Assembly: GCF_000691145.1 (NCBI RefSeq) | Contig: NZ_ASJC01000003.1 | Coordinates: 310,001 to 374,000, forward strand | From: Bacillus altitudinis 41KF2b | Lineage (GTDB): Bacteria; Bacillota; Bacilli; Bacillales; Bacillaceae | Direction: 5' to 3' | Length of the DNA stretch: 64,000 bases | Part shown: in pieces, positions 20,097 to 28,749 of the stretch | Layout: every line of letters starts with the position of its first letter | Position numbering within the stretch: the stretch's first letter is position 1 | Made by a program: the position numbers and the translations under genes | Notes under the pieces: model-generated | The model's input: only the letters and a program-made list of their open reading frames with translations | Databases searched by the model: none | Told to the model about the DNA's origin: nothing

Positions 20097-21793
20097 TAGA
20101 TGGCTTTGATTTTTTTGTATACAGGGTGCCACATGGCGTCTTGCACAGCCTGAATGAGATCATCAGGGGTTTCTTCCGCAATTCCTTCGTCAATCGCTGC
20201 TTGTGCCACACGGACAGCCACTGTCGCTGAAACTGTTCTGAGCTGATCAACACTTGGAAGCATCGCAGCACCCGGTTTTCCGACATTGACCATGCTCGCA
20301 ATCGCTTCAGCACTCGCAACAAACATGCTGTCTGTCATGAGGCGGGCTTTACACACAATCGTTCCAAGACCAAGCCCTGGAAACACAAGAGCATTATTTG
20401 CCTGCCCAATTTCATATGTCACACCACCATATTCAACCGGATCAAACGGGCTTCCCGTTGTGACAAGCGCACGTCCTTCTGTCCATTCAATGAGATCTTC
20501 CGGCTTTGCCTCTGAAAGAGGTGTCGGGTTTGACATCGGTAAAATCGCTGGCCGCTCTACATGTGACGCCATTTCTTTCACAATTTCCTCTGTAAATGCC
20601 CCACCTACAGTTGAGGTACCAATTAAGATCGTAGGTTTCGCCTGCTTCACGACCTCTAACAAATCAATTGAATGCTTTGGACCATTACGTGCATAATCCT
20701 TCACTTCATCAGAACGTCTTGCATACGGCTTTTGAAATGGCTGAATGTCGGGTGAATCATCTGTGAGCAATCCCGTTTTATCAATACACCAGAAATGATC
20801 ATATGATTCCTCTTCTTTGACACCGTCTCGCACGATCGCATCACGAATTTGCTCGGCTATACCAATCCCTGCTGTACCTGCTCCAAAGATCACGATTCGG
20901 TGATCTTTCAGCGGAACCTTCGATGCTTTTGCACAAGCCAGAACGGCAGCAAGTGAGACGGCTCCAGTTCCTTGAATATCATCATTAAATGTACAAATAC
21001 GGTCCTTATATTTTTCCAAAATGGCGCGCGCATTTTTTGTACCGAAGTCTTCCCAGTGAAGAAGTGCATTTGGAAAAGTCGCACGGGCAAGCTCAACATA
21101 TTGATCAATAAACTGATCATAGCGCTCTCCTCGAACGCGGGAGTGCTGATTTCCCACATAAAGCGGATCATTTAAAAGGCTTTCCTGGTTGGTCCCAGCA
21201 TCAAGCACCACTGCCAGCACACGGCTAGGATCAATCCCTGCTGCGGCTGTATAAACAGCCAGCTTCCCGACTGAAATGGCAATTCCGCCAACACCCCAGT
21301 CGCCGATGCCTAAAATTCCTTCTGCATCTGTTGCGACAATGAGATCAATTGATTCATCCACTCCGTAAGATGCAAAAATTTCTTCCATTCCTTCTAGGTC
21401 ATCAATGGATAAATAAATTCCTCTTGGCTTTCTATACTCGTGGCTGTAACGCTGAATCGCTGTTCCTACGGTCGGTGTGTAAACAATCGGCAGCATTTCT
21501 GCCAAATGCTCATTTAATAATTTATAAAAGAGCACTTCATTTCTGTCATGAAGCGCAGTTAAATAGACATTTTTCCCAAGTGCGTCTGGCTGTGCTTTGA
21601 ACTGCTCATATGCACGCTTTGCTTGATCCTCTAGTGTTAACACCTTCGGCGGCAGAAATCCCTTTAACCCAAGCTCTTCCCGCTCTTCCTTTGTAAATGC
21701 GACCCCTTTGTTTAAATAAGGGACAGACATGACCTCGATCCCTCTTAACGGTGTCTCGATGACATCACCATGTACACGATAAAATTGATTCAC
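20096..21793 (-). CDS. malS: NAD-dependent malic enzyme
   Basis: Oxidative decarboxylation of malate to pyruvate. The 565-residue protein carries the family motifs [14 protein letters not shown], the substrate/metal segment [34 protein letters not shown] and the Rossmann loop [16 protein letters not shown] chose the GTG at 21793: AAAGGA lies 9 nt upstream, and the N-terminus MNQFYRVH aligns with B. subtilis MalS (566 aa). A GTG six codons upstream overlaps that ribosome site. It is followed by ytzB in opposite orientation and preceded by ytnP 74 bp upstream. Gene order argues for MalS rather than MaeA or MleA paralogs. Confidence 0.94.
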   Translation of the reverse strand: MNQFYRVHGDVIETPLRGIEVMSVPYLNKGVAFTKEEREELGLKGFLPPKVLTLEDQAKRAYEQFKAQPDALGKNVYLTALHDRNEVLFYKLLNEHLAEMLPIVYTPTVGTAIQRYSHEYRKPRGIYLSIDDLEGMEEIFASYGVDESIDLIVATDAEGILGIGDWGVGGIAISVGKLAVYTAAAGIDPSRVLAVVLDAGTNQESLLNDPLYVGNQHSRVRGERYDQFIDQYVELARATFPNALLHWEDFGTKNARAILEKYKDRICTFNDDIQGTGAVSLAAVLACAKASKVPLKDHRIVIFGAGTAGIGIAEQIRDAIVRDGVKEEESYDHFWCIDKTGLLTDDSPDIQPFQKPYARRSDEVKDYARNGPKHSIDLLEVVKQAKPTILIGTSTVGGAFTEEIVKEMASHVERPAILPMSNPTPLSEAKPEDLIEWTEGRALVTTGSPFDPVEYGGVTYEIGQANNALVFPGLGLGTIVCKARLMTDSMFVASAEAIASMVNVGKPGAAMLPSVDQLRTVSATVAVRVAQAAIDEGIAEETPDDLIQAVQDAMWHPVYKKIKAI

Positions 21794-21866
21794 CTGCACT
21801 CTTCCTTTCACAAGTTCATTTTGTCGTTATTTTGTGTGAAAGGCGAAAAAACATACAGATGATCTT

Positions 21867-22715
21867 TTATCTTCCGGTTTCTCTTTTGACCTCATGGGTC
21901 ATTGCCCCGTCTTCATCCCACTTTACAGCACGGTAGATGGCATCATGATAAAACAAGTACCATGCATTGTTTTCTTCGGCGAATGCCTGCCATTTTTGCT
22001 TCGCCGGGATCGAGATCATTGGATAATCATCGTATGCCAACACCCAAAGCGGGTTTTTATGAGCGTGTGTCGGCATGATATCCGCTAAATGAATAGCCGT
22101 TTCTCCCTGACTTGTGAGCGTTAAGATGCTATGCCCATCGCTATGTCCACCTGTATGATGCAGGCGAATGCCTTCTGTTACTTCAATGCTATCTTCAAAT
22201 GTCATGACTTGATCGGCAACAGGCTCCCAGTTTTCTTTCCAATATGTATTTCTTGAGCGGATGTTCGGTGCTCTCATTTCGTCCCATTCAATTTTGGACG
22301 TGATGATTTTTGCCTGTTGAAAAACAGACACGAGCTTATCGTCTTCACGTTTTGTCAGCCCGCTTGCATGATCAAAATGCAAATGAGTCATTAAGACGTA
22401 ATCTATATCAGATGGGCGCAAACCGAGAGCCGCAAGTGATTCTTCTATTTTTGTTTCCTCTGTGACGCCATAATTGCGTTTTTGTTTCTCTGTCAGCTTC
22501 CCTGACCCGATTCCGGAATCTACTAACAGATGAAGACCGTTCCACCGTATGAGCATTGGATCACACCGTAATTCAATTTGATTTCGATCATTCACAGGGT
22601 ATTTTTTTGACCATAATGGCTTTGGCACCACGCCAAACATGGCACCGCCATCCATGTGTGTATCTCCCCCATTTAACCAGAACAGTTCCATTTCGCCTAT
22701 TTTCATTGTCTCCAT
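21867..22715 (-). CDS. ytnP: YtnP, lactonase-like metallo-beta-lactamase fold hydrolase
   Basis: 282-residue MBL-fold protein. The dinuclear zinc motif H111-L-H113-F-D115-H116 ([11 protein letters not shown]) is followed by the later ligands GGHSDGHS (His), [11 protein letters not shown] (Asp) and FYHD (His). B. subtilis YtnP has been reported to degrade N-acyl homoserine lactones and to interfere with signalling in Streptomyces; this assignment rests on orthology. The ATG at 22715 has AAAGGAGG 10 nt before it and gives [17 protein letters not shown]; an ATG three codons earlier abuts the ribosome site. Separate from trmB by a terminator. Confidence 0.9.
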   Translation of the reverse strand: METMKIGEMELFWLNGGDTHMDGGAMFGVVPKPLWSKKYPVNDRNQIELRCDPMLIRWNGLHLLVDSGIGSGKLTEKQKRNYGVTEETKIEESLAALGLRPSDIDYVLMTHLHFDHASGLTKREDDKLVSVFQQAKIITSKIEWDEMRAPNIRSRNTYWKENWEPVADQVMTFEDSIEVTEGIRLHHTGGHSDGHSILTLTSQGETAIHLADIMPTHAHKNPLWVLAYDDYPMISIPAKQKWQAFAEENNAWYLFYHDAIYRAVKWDEDGAMTHEVKRETGR

Positions 22716-22785
22716 TGCTGTCATCCCTCCTTTTTCTATCGTAGCAAATACAAAGGAAAATCGCATGTGCTAATCTTTTTATCAA

Positions 22786-22825
22786 AAAAAGCTGACCGCA
22801 ATCGTTCGTTGCAGCCAGCTTTGTT
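22786..22825 (-). terminator. Terminator of trmB
   Basis: AAGCTG...GCAA and TTGC...CAGCTT arms (22789-22821) form a hairpin, followed by TTTTTTT on the minus strand. Confidence 0.82.
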
Positions 22826-22831
22826 CACTTG

Positions 22832-23473
22832 TTATTCAGGGAATTTTACTTCTGATCGATAGATCGGTTGTCCCATGGAAGAGAATTTCTCTTCATATTC
22901 TGTCATGACATTTCCTTCGAGACCATCCTCATGTAAATCAAGGCTCACATACGTTAAAAGGAGTCCGTAAGACGAAAAGCTTTTCAAGGAATATTCAAAT
23001 AGTCCGCGGTTATCGGTTTTGAAATGTAATTCACCGCCTGGACGGAGGATCTGTTCATATCGCTTTAAAAAGGCTTTAAACGTCAACCTACGTTTTTCAT
23101 GCCTTGATTTTGGCCACGGATCAGAGAAGTTTAAATACACCCGGTCAATCTCATTTTCCGCAAAGACATCTGTCAGTGTCTCTGCGTTGATATTTAGAAG
23201 CTTTACGTTTTCTACATCTGTTTCTTTGATTTTATCGACTGCCGTCACAATGACACTTTTAAATAATTCAATGCCGATATAGTTTATCTCAGGATGAAGC
23301 TTGCCCATTCCGGCAATAAAGCTCCCTTTTCCTGTACCGACTTCGATATGGATTGGATGATCATTTCCAAACAGCTCATGCCATTTCCCTTTGTATTGTT
23401 CAGGGTTGGCTAAAGCAATATGAGCATTTTCAGCTAAATAATCATCCGCCCACGGTTTATGTCGCATTCTCAA
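22832..23473 (-). CDS. trmB: tRNA (guanine46-N7)-methyltransferase
   Basis: SAM-dependent methyltransferase forming m7G46 in the variable loop of tRNA. The protein is 213 residues, identical in length to B. subtilis TrmB. The SAM-binding motif [16 protein letters not shown] (about 41-56), [12 protein letters not shown], the catalytic [20 protein letters not shown] and the C-terminal TEYEEKF are all present. TTG 23473 is chosen (AGAGGTG 7 nt upstream) because B. subtilis TrmB also begins [11 protein letters not shown]; the ATG two codons on is the alternative. Divergent from ytzH. Confidence 0.95.
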   Translation of the reverse strand: MRMRHKPWADDYLAENAHIALANPEQYKGKWHELFGNDHPIHIEVGTGKGSFIAGMGKLHPEINYIGIELFKSVIVTAVDKIKETDVENVKLLNINAETLTDVFAENEIDRVYLNFSDPWPKSRHEKRRLTFKAFLKRYEQILRPGGELHFKTDNRGLFEYSLKSFSSYGLLLTYVSLDLHEDGLEGNVMTEYEEKFSSMGQPIYRSEVKFPE

Positions 23474-23554
23474 TTTGATACACCTCTATTTTCTTTACAT
23501 TTTATCAAGATACCATGAAACATAAAGAGCCGCAAGACAGCATCTTATCCGCAC

Positions 23555-23590
23555 ATATGAAAAAGACCAGCTGCTAATTGGGCTGGTCTG
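23555..23590 (-). terminator. Unassigned terminator-like hairpin in the trmB-ytzH gap
   Basis: AGACCAGC (23564-23571) and GCTGGTCT (23582-23589) form an 8-bp stem followed by TTTTT on the minus strand. Both flanking genes point away from it, so no annotated transcript needs it. It could be a leader attenuator for trmB or end a short RNA antisense to ytzH. Confidence 0.5.
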
Positions 23591-23662
23591 CTTCATGTAT
23601 AAAATCAAAGCTGAATGCACAGTTTAACCACATAAATGACACGCCTTGAAAGGAGCATACGT

Positions 23663-23938
23663 ATGGGATTAAACCGCCAACATCAGCTTCAATTAATCAA
23701 AGATATTTTAACTGATCACCAGCTGGATTGCTGCGGGACTGTTGCAGAATATGAACAGGTGGGACGCGTGATTCAATTAATGCTGGCAAAAGAAGATTTG
23801 GATGCTGACGTTCGTCAGCTACTAACAGATATTTATGATTACAGCCAAAAAGGCACCTCTGTCAGTTCAATTGATGCACATATCGAAGCGCATCAATCGC
23901 ATCTATCTAACTGGGTCGAGAACATTCCACTGTCTTAA
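23663..23938 (+). CDS. ytzH: YtzH-like protein
   Basis: 91-residue soluble, acidic, mostly helical protein of the YtzH family (QHQLQLIKDILTDHQLDCCGTVAEYEQV). Function unknown. The start is the ATG at 23663 behind AAAGGAG with 7-nt spacing; in-frame upstream starts precede this ribosome site. It overlaps the 3' end of convergent ytmP by 4 bp, so no terminator separates them, and transcripts from the two genes must be partly antisense. Confidence 0.85.
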   Translation: MGLNRQHQLQLIKDILTDHQLDCCGTVAEYEQVGRVIQLMLAKEDLDADVRQLLTDIYDYSQKGTSVSSIDAHIEAHQSHLSNWVENIPLS

Positions 23939-24735
23939 TGGATGTTTAACCGTTTTAAAAGTGCATGTAGCTCGGCTTGCACTTCTTTTTGCGCCTTTTC
24001 ATTTCCTTTTCTTTTATGCCAAACGACAAACGATACGGTTTCAGCCAGCACATACCATGCCATGCGTTTTCGCAAGTTGTCGGTCAGCGGAGCACCATAC
24101 ATAGAGAGCCAGCTTTCCCAGTTCTCTTCTTCAACATAATGGTATAAGAGCGGTCCAAGATCAATCGCTGGATCCGCAATCATTGCCCCGTCCCAATCAA
24201 TTAAATAGAGCTGGTTTTCATCTGTCAGCAGCCAATTATTATGGTTGAGGTCACAATGGCATACGACCTTATCCTCGAAATGAACTGCCTCCACATGTTT
24301 CTCTAAATACTGGATGGCGCGCGTGATATCATGTGAGTCAATCTGCTCTTTTAAGATCGATGCCTTGAGATGCATCAAGATCGATGCCGGGTCAAGCGAG
24401 TGCTTTTCTAATCGTTTCAGCATATCGAGCAGCTCTTTTGATGTATGAATTTTTCTTAGCTGCTCCGCTACAGGACGGTCATTCATGTCCTTTGGCTTCA
24501 GCTCTCTGCCGCTCAGCCAGTGCTGTGCAGTGATGACATCCCCATTTTCCATTCGTTTTGTCCAGACAAGCTTCGGCACAATGCCTTCAGCTGACAAAAC
24601 CGCAAGAAACGGTGACGTATTGCGTTTTAAAAATAGCTTTTGGTCATTGTGTGTTGCGAAGTACGCATCTCCCGTAGCGCCTCCAGCAGGAGAGATGTGC
24701 CATTCGCTACCTAATATTTGTCCCAACCAGTTCAT
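23935..24735 (-). CDS. ytmP: YtmP, aminoglycoside phosphotransferase / choline kinase fold protein
   Basis: 266-residue protein kinase-like fold phosphotransferase. Catalytic loop VVCHCDLNHNNWLL (HxDxxxxN) and metal-binding LIDWDGAMIADPAIDLG (DxD) are both intact, as is the N-terminal nucleotide region AGGATGDAYFATHNDQKLFLKRN. The substrate is unknown; choline, a sugar or an amino sugar are possible for the family. ATG 24735 corresponds to the B. subtilis start (MDWLSQLLGSEW); a TTG four codons upstream cannot be excluded, as neither has a strong ribosome site. The amyX gene that I recall next to it in B. subtilis is missing here. Confidence 0.85.
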   Translation of the reverse strand: MNWLGQILGSEWHISPAGGATGDAYFATHNDQKLFLKRNTSPFLAVLSAEGIVPKLVWTKRMENGDVITAQHWLSGRELKPKDMNDRPVAEQLRKIHTSKELLDMLKRLEKHSLDPASILMHLKASILKEQIDSHDITRAIQYLEKHVEAVHFEDKVVCHCDLNHNNWLLTDENQLYLIDWDGAMIADPAIDLGPLLYHYVEEENWESWLSMYGAPLTDNLRKRMAWYVLAETVSFVVWHKRKGNEKAQKEVQAELHALLKRLNIH

Positions 24736-24794
24736 ATCAATTTTCAACCCATCATTTCTTAAAATATTTTAAATCATGCTTTTTTAGTCGACAA

Positions 24795-24836
24795 AATTCA
24801 GCCGATTGAGATCAATTGGCTGTTTATTTTTTATTT
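24795..24836 (+). terminator. Plus-strand terminator-like hairpin
   Basis: CAGCCGATTG (24799-24808) and CAATTGGCTG (24813-24822), one mismatch, followed by TTTATTTTTTATTT on the plus strand. No plus-strand gene ends here; ytzH read-through antisense to ytmP would reach it. Confidence 0.5.
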
Positions 24837-24851
24837 ATATGATCATAAAAA

Positions 24852-24902
24852 CAAAAAGGACAGCTATTGAGAATGAGATGCTAAACAATAGCCGTCCTAT
24901 AG
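24852..24902 (-). terminator. Probable terminator of the ytlRQP block
   Basis: GGAC.GCTATTG (24859-24870) pairs with CAATAGC.GTCC (24886-24897) across a 15-nt loop, followed on the minus strand by TTTTTGTTTTT. It lies about 120 bp beyond ytlR. The rest of 24736-25019 shows no gene. Confidence 0.65.
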
Positions 24903-25019
24903 ATTTTATCGCTACCTTCTTATACTCGTCAAGCAAAACTAGAAAAACAGGACAAGAACCTTATGAAAAGGGAAGTCTTTTTTCATGTTTCTTTTGCTCG
25001 TGCGCACACTGGCTGCTTC

Positions 25020-25949
25020 TTAGCCACGTAATTTTAACAATCGCTCACTAGCCTTAACAAACACTGGAGTGGCGCCAATCACTTCTCCATCGGCATGAAA
25101 TAGGATTTTTTCATCTGCCTCCAAGTAGGCTTCTTCATGCTGAAAAAGGGTGACTCCCTCCATTACAAGGTGCTTTTTAAAAACCATTGCACTTAAAAAT
25201 AAGAGGACTTTCAATGGATTCAAATCAGTGACAACGATTGTTTGAAATCCTGATTGCCTCGCACTTGCTTCCGGCGCTGCTTCCAGCCCGCCTCCATAAT
25301 ATGGGTGATTACATACGATCACAAACCACACTTGGCGAAAAACTTTTCTCTCATTTTCAATAAAAAGAGCAAGGTCAAACGGTTTGAATGACCATAACGA
25401 ATGTAGAAAAGACAGCGGGTAGATGATAAACCCGAGTTTGAGTCGATTGAGCCACTTTTTCCCTCTAAAATGGACCGTTCTCTTCAAAACATGCGCATCA
25501 AACCCTACACCAATATGATTGAGAAAAAGAACAGATTGCGGACTTTCTGCATGATCTTGAAAGGAGCCGAGAGAAAATGTTTTCGTCAACATCCTCTTTT
25601 GTTTTCTCACTTCTTTGATCACATCATGACGCTGGATGCCCAGCCCCTTCGCAGCATCATTCCAATGACCTGCTGGGACAAAGCTTAGCTGCACATGATC
25701 AATTTCTTTTAAACCATTCAGTACTTCATGAAATGTGCCGTCACCGCCAATGACGATCAGCCGTTTCAATCTGTCGTCTTGCATAGCGCTAATCTGTCTC
25801 GCCAAAACTTCGGCATGTCCTTCATGCTGGGTAAGAAACGATCTGTAGGAGATCTCTACCTTTTGTAATTCTTTCTCTATGCTTCTCCAAGTGCGGAGTC
25901 CTTTTCCTTGTCCTGCTGCTGGATTGACGATAAAGTACCATTCATTCAT
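25020..25949 (-). CDS. ytlR: YtlR, diacylglycerol/sphingosine kinase family lipid kinase
   Basis: 309-residue DAGK-catalytic-domain protein with FIVNPAAGQGKG at residues 6-17, the signature GGDGTFHEVLNGL at 68-80 and GxGxDAHV (NHIGVGFDAHV). These proteins phosphorylate lipids such as diacylglycerol or undecaprenol-like alcohols. B. subtilis has the essential DgkB (YerQ) for the main diacylglycerol salvage, so YtlR's substrate is open. Note VPAGHWNDAAKGLG where most family members have PxGTxNDFA: H-W replaces T-x, which may change lipid or nucleotide handling. Follows ytlQ by 47 bp. Confidence 0.85.
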   Translation of the reverse strand: MNEWYFIVNPAAGQGKGLRTWRSIEKELQKVEISYRSFLTQHEGHAEVLARQISAMQDDRLKRLIVIGGDGTFHEVLNGLKEIDHVQLSFVPAGHWNDAAKGLGIQRHDVIKEVRKQKRMLTKTFSLGSFQDHAESPQSVLFLNHIGVGFDAHVLKRTVHFRGKKWLNRLKLGFIIYPLSFLHSLWSFKPFDLALFIENERKVFRQVWFVIVCNHPYYGGGLEAAPEASARQSGFQTIVVTDLNPLKVLLFLSAMVFKKHLVMEGVTLFQHEEAYLEADEKILFHADGEVIGATPVFVKASERLLKLRG

Positions 25950-25996
25950 ATATTAGCTCCACTCAGGTCTCATTTTTTGGTGACCTTGATATGCCT

Positions 25997-26932
25997 TTAA
26001 TCGAGCCATTCCTGCCTTCTTTTGCTGTCTGATTCACCATAAGCAAGCAATGCCTTTGTCGCTTTGAATTGCTGGTGCTTTGTCGGCGCGGTGTTTTTCC
26101 GTTGCTTGTCAAACCAATCCTCCGCTTTCTTCTTATCGACAACCTCCATCCCGAATGGAACTTCGGGCAAATCAATATACGAGGTGCGGCTGATGAGGAT
26201 TTTTTTCACAGGAAGTTCTACACCACTTTGCTGTAAAATTTTTGACACAACAGTTCCAGAGCGCAGAAGGCTTGCACAAGGGTTTAAAACGGATTGAACA
26301 GCTTTTCCCGTCGCCCGCTTTTCCCAAAAACGTTCCTTCGATCCAATATATACGCTGTCTGGCTCTGCTTCTAAGAATGATAAACAGATGACTTCAAGCG
26401 GCGTAATGAGCACTGGACACAATTCCATCTCAGCTTTTTGAATGAGCAGCACCGGCTTGTACATCACAAAATAAGAATCTGGCAGCTGCCTTGCAAGCAT
26501 CCGCAGCTTTTCATCATAGCGAATGTGATGGGAGACAGTTGAAATATGAGAGATCGTCGAGCTGGCCCATTTTAACTGAACATCGTAAAGATGATCCTTA
26601 AAAAAGTGAATCAGCTTCGTTTCATCGGTAGGAACGTTTGTAAAAACACCTTGTTCTATATCTGTTGGCTCGTTAAAAAGACTCAGGTCACGTTCCTTTT
26701 TCATATCGGCTTCTTTTTGCTTTCTTTTTAAGGAGAATTTCTTTCTCTTTTCTTCCTCTTGCTCAGGTGCTTGCTCCGTGGCTTGGTCAGCCTGCTTTTG
26801 CACCTGCTCTTTGGAAGCCTTTTTTAACTCGTCCCATCTTTGTTTTTTCAACCGAATAAACTGATTGATGTAATGATGCGGGTCTTGTTCATATCGTGAT
26901 ATATAATCTTGGATTTTAATAATTTGCGCCAT
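25997..26932 (-). CDS. ytlQ: YtlQ, uncharacterised protein, possibly NERD-like
   Basis: 311-residue soluble protein. Residues about 28-80 are strongly charged and Gln/Lys/Glu-rich (KKQRWDELKKASKEQVQKQADQ), probably coiled coil. The rest is folded and contains SYFVMYKPVLLIQKAEMELCPVLITPLEVICLSFLEA, which recalls the beta-strand pattern of nuclease-related (NERD) domains. I cannot confirm the D-E-K catalytic set, so nuclease activity should not be assumed. It begins at ATG 26932, 25 bp after ytlP, and is followed by ytlR, probably in one transcript. Confidence 0.7.
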   Translation of the reverse strand: MAQIIKIQDYISRYEQDPHHYINQFIRLKKQRWDELKKASKEQVQKQADQATEQAPEQEEEKRKKFSLKRKQKEADMKKERDLSLFNEPTDIEQGVFTNVPTDETKLIHFFKDHLYDVQLKWASSTISHISTVSHHIRYDEKLRMLARQLPDSYFVMYKPVLLIQKAEMELCPVLITPLEVICLSFLEAEPDSVYIGSKERFWEKRATGKAVQSVLNPCASLLRSGTVVSKILQQSGVELPVKKILISRTSYIDLPEVPFGMEVVDKKKAEDWFDKQRKNTAPTKHQQFKATKALLAYGESDSKRRQEWLD

Positions 26933-26957
26933 CTGCTGCTCACTCCAACCTCTAGAA

Positions 26958-27509
26958 TCATTTATGTAGTGTAAATTGTTTGATCGCGTGATAACGTGGG
27001 GTTTCTTTTAGACGAATTTCAAATAAAGCGATACTAGAAACCTCCATCGAATATGGTTCTTTCCGTAAGGGCGCTTGTTCTATATAGGACTGTTCTCTAT
27101 TCCATTTGCGCGCAATCGTCATATGTGGATGAAAGGGTCTCTTTTCGACAGGATGACCTGCTGTCAAAACGGCTGCTTTCACCTTTTCTCTTAGATCCAT
27201 CAAAGGCTTACTTTCACTAGGCTTTGCAAAAAAGACTCTCGGGCGCTCCTTTTGACCAAATACCCCTACTTCATTCAGCTTCAGCGGGAAAGCAGACACC
27301 TCATGAGACAGCTGTGCAAGTAGCTCAGAAATCTTATTTAAACGGTCTTCTGGAATCGCGCCTAAAAACACAAGGGTGACATGATAATCAATGGGTGCTG
27401 TCCATTTTTGAAAGGACAGTTCGCTCCTCTTGTCTATATCCGCTTTCATTTGATACGCGAGTTGTTCAGGGATTGGAATCCCAATAAAATAATGACGGCT
27501 TTCAGTCAT
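26958..27509 (-). CDS. thpR: RNA 2',3'-cyclic phosphodiesterase (ThpR / 2H family)
   Basis: 183-residue 2H phosphoesterase, the ortholog of B. subtilis YtlP. The two catalytic HxTx motifs are H43-V-T-L and H129-M-T-I, 86 residues apart as expected. It hydrolyses RNA 2',3'-cyclic phosphates or ligates such ends in vitro; the physiological substrate is unclear. The ATG at 27509 follows AGGTG, and an alternative start eight codons upstream would precede this ribosome site. First gene of ytlP-ytlQ-ytlR, divergent from ytkP. Confidence 0.9.
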   Translation of the reverse strand: MTESRHYFIGIPIPEQLAYQMKADIDKRSELSFQKWTAPIDYHVTLVFLGAIPEDRLNKISELLAQLSHEVSAFPLKLNEVGVFGQKERPRVFFAKPSESKPLMDLREKVKAAVLTAGHPVEKRPFHPHMTIARKWNREQSYIEQAPLRKEPYSMEVSSIALFEIRLKETPRYHAIKQFTLHK

Positions 27510-27535
27510 ATCTTCACCTGTCCTTTTTAACAAAC

Positions 27536-27565
27536 TTTACGAATCCCCATTGATGATAGTATAAC
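27536..27565 (+). promoter_or_regulatory. Possible promoter of ytkP
   Basis: TTTACG (27536-27541) and TATAAC (27560-27565) with an 18-bp spacer upstream of ytkP. A weak match. Confidence 0.35.
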
Positions 27566-27602
27566 TAAAGTAATGCGGAATGAGAAGAAAGGGTGTCACA
27601 TG

Positions 27603-28532
27603 ATGAAGGTTGCACAAAATATAGCTGAATTAATAGGTCATACACCACTTGTAAAATTACAGCGCCTTCAGCCAGAACATGGCGCTGATATTTATTTAAA
27701 ACTGGAATCATTTAATCCTAGCGGAAGTGTAAAAGATCGGGCTGCTTACAATATGATCCTTGAGGCAGAAAAACAAGGAAAGCTCACAAAAGGGGCAACG
27801 ATTATTGAACCAACAAGCGGGAATACAGGAATTGGCTTAGCGATGAACGCTGCTGCAAGAGGCTACAAAGCCATTCTGATCATGCCTGATACGATGACCC
27901 AAGAAAGAATCAATATTTTAAAGGCATACGGCGCACAGGTCGTCTTAACCCCGGGGGAGGAAAAAATGCCAGGCTGTATTCGCAAGGCAGAAGAATTAGC
28001 TGCTCAAATTCCTAACAGCTTTATTCCCATGCAATTTGACAATGGTGCGAACCCCGATGCTCATAGAGGGACAACGGCTGTAGAAATTATGGATGCAGTG
28101 CAACAGATTGGGCAGCCGCTTGCCGCTTTTGTCGCCACTGCTGGAACTGGCGGAACCATTACAGGCACTGGAGAGGAACTCAAAAAAGCATTCCCGGAAT
28201 TGACGATACATGTGGCAGAGCCAAAGGGGTCTCCTGTTTTATCAGGCGGGAAACCTGGCAAACATAAGCTTGTTGGCACAAGTCCAGGATTTATCCCACA
28301 TATTTTAAACGAACAGGTGTATGATGAGATTGTGCAAGTGAGTGATGAAGATGCTTACGACATCACACGAAAGCTCGCCCGTCTTGAAGGTATTTTAGTC
28401 GGTCCATCATCTGGTGCGGCATGCTATGCAGCCATTGAAGCAGCCAAGCAAATGCCAAAGGATCACATTGTCATTTGTATGACAGCAGACACGGGTGAAC
28501 GGTATTTATCAAGTGATGTGTTTCAAGATTAA
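27603..28532 (+). CDS. ytkP: YtkP, cysteine synthase-like PLP enzyme
   Basis: 309-residue fold-type II PLP enzyme of the O-acetylserine sulfhydrylase family. The Schiff-base lysine is K44 in NPSGSVKDRAA, the phosphate-binding glycine loop is TAGTGGTITGTGEEL, and SGNTGIGLAM and the terminal GPSSGAA are typical. It is probably a cysteine synthase paralog; CysK and the YrhA/MccA enzymes are encoded elsewhere in Bacillus, so the true substrate is not certain. ATG 27603 (or the ATG one codon earlier) follows AAAGGGTG; the ATG at 27573 lies before this ribosome site. Two terminators follow. Confidence 0.9.
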   Translation: MKVAQNIAELIGHTPLVKLQRLQPEHGADIYLKLESFNPSGSVKDRAAYNMILEAEKQGKLTKGATIIEPTSGNTGIGLAMNAAARGYKAILIMPDTMTQERINILKAYGAQVVLTPGEEKMPGCIRKAEELAAQIPNSFIPMQFDNGANPDAHRGTTAVEIMDAVQQIGQPLAAFVATAGTGGTITGTGEELKKAFPELTIHVAEPKGSPVLSGGKPGKHKLVGTSPGFIPHILNEQVYDEIVQVSDEDAYDITRKLARLEGILVGPSSGAACYAAIEAAKQMPKDHIVICMTADTGERYLSSDVFQD

Positions 28533-28566
28533 AAAAGGAACAGGGCGTATGCTCCTGTTCCTTTCA
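28531..28566 (+). terminator. First terminator after ytkP
   Basis: AAAGGAACAGG and CCTGTTCCTTT arms with a 7-9 nt loop directly behind the ytkP stop. Confidence 0.8.
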
Positions 28567-28574
28567 GATTGTTG

Positions 28575-28617
28575 ACAAAGGGCTAAAATGAACTTGATTT
28601 TAGCCCTTTGTTTTTTT
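28575..28617 (+). terminator. Second, stronger terminator after ytkP
   Basis: CAAAGGGCTAAAAT (28576-28589) and ATTTTAGCCCTTTG (28597-28610) form a perfect 14-bp stem with a 7-nt loop, then TTTTTTT (28611-28617). Confidence 0.92.
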
Positions 28618-28741
28618 CAGCGTGAAAGAAAACCTTTGCAGCCCTAGGAAGGACGAGTACTGGAGCGGAGCGAATTTGACATTCGTGAGCACCAGCACGC
28701 AGGACTGACAAAGAATGCGAGGGTTTGTCTACACGCTGAAA
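28615..28741. repeat. Structured 127-nt element, possible dispersed Bacillus repeat
   Basis: The element is bounded by the perfect inverted repeat TTTCAGCGTG (28615-28624) / CACGCTGAAA (28732-28741). Inside it, CTTTG.CAGCCCT pairs with AGGACTG.CAAAG (one mismatch), and CTGG...GCGAAT pairs with ATTCGT...CCAG in an inner hairpin, so the whole can fold as one branched structure. It is GC-richer than its surroundings and encodes no ORF. The B. subtilis genome paper describes a roughly 190-bp structured element repeated about ten times; this may be a relative, but I cannot test that and see only one copy in the window. Confidence 0.6.
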
Positions 28742-28749
28742 GGAACAAC

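Noticed and set aside
19843-20322. 159-codon minus-strand open frame across ytzB and the malS 3' end
   Set aside because: It is antisense to ytzB and crosses a strong terminator; a shadow frame with no recognisable domain.
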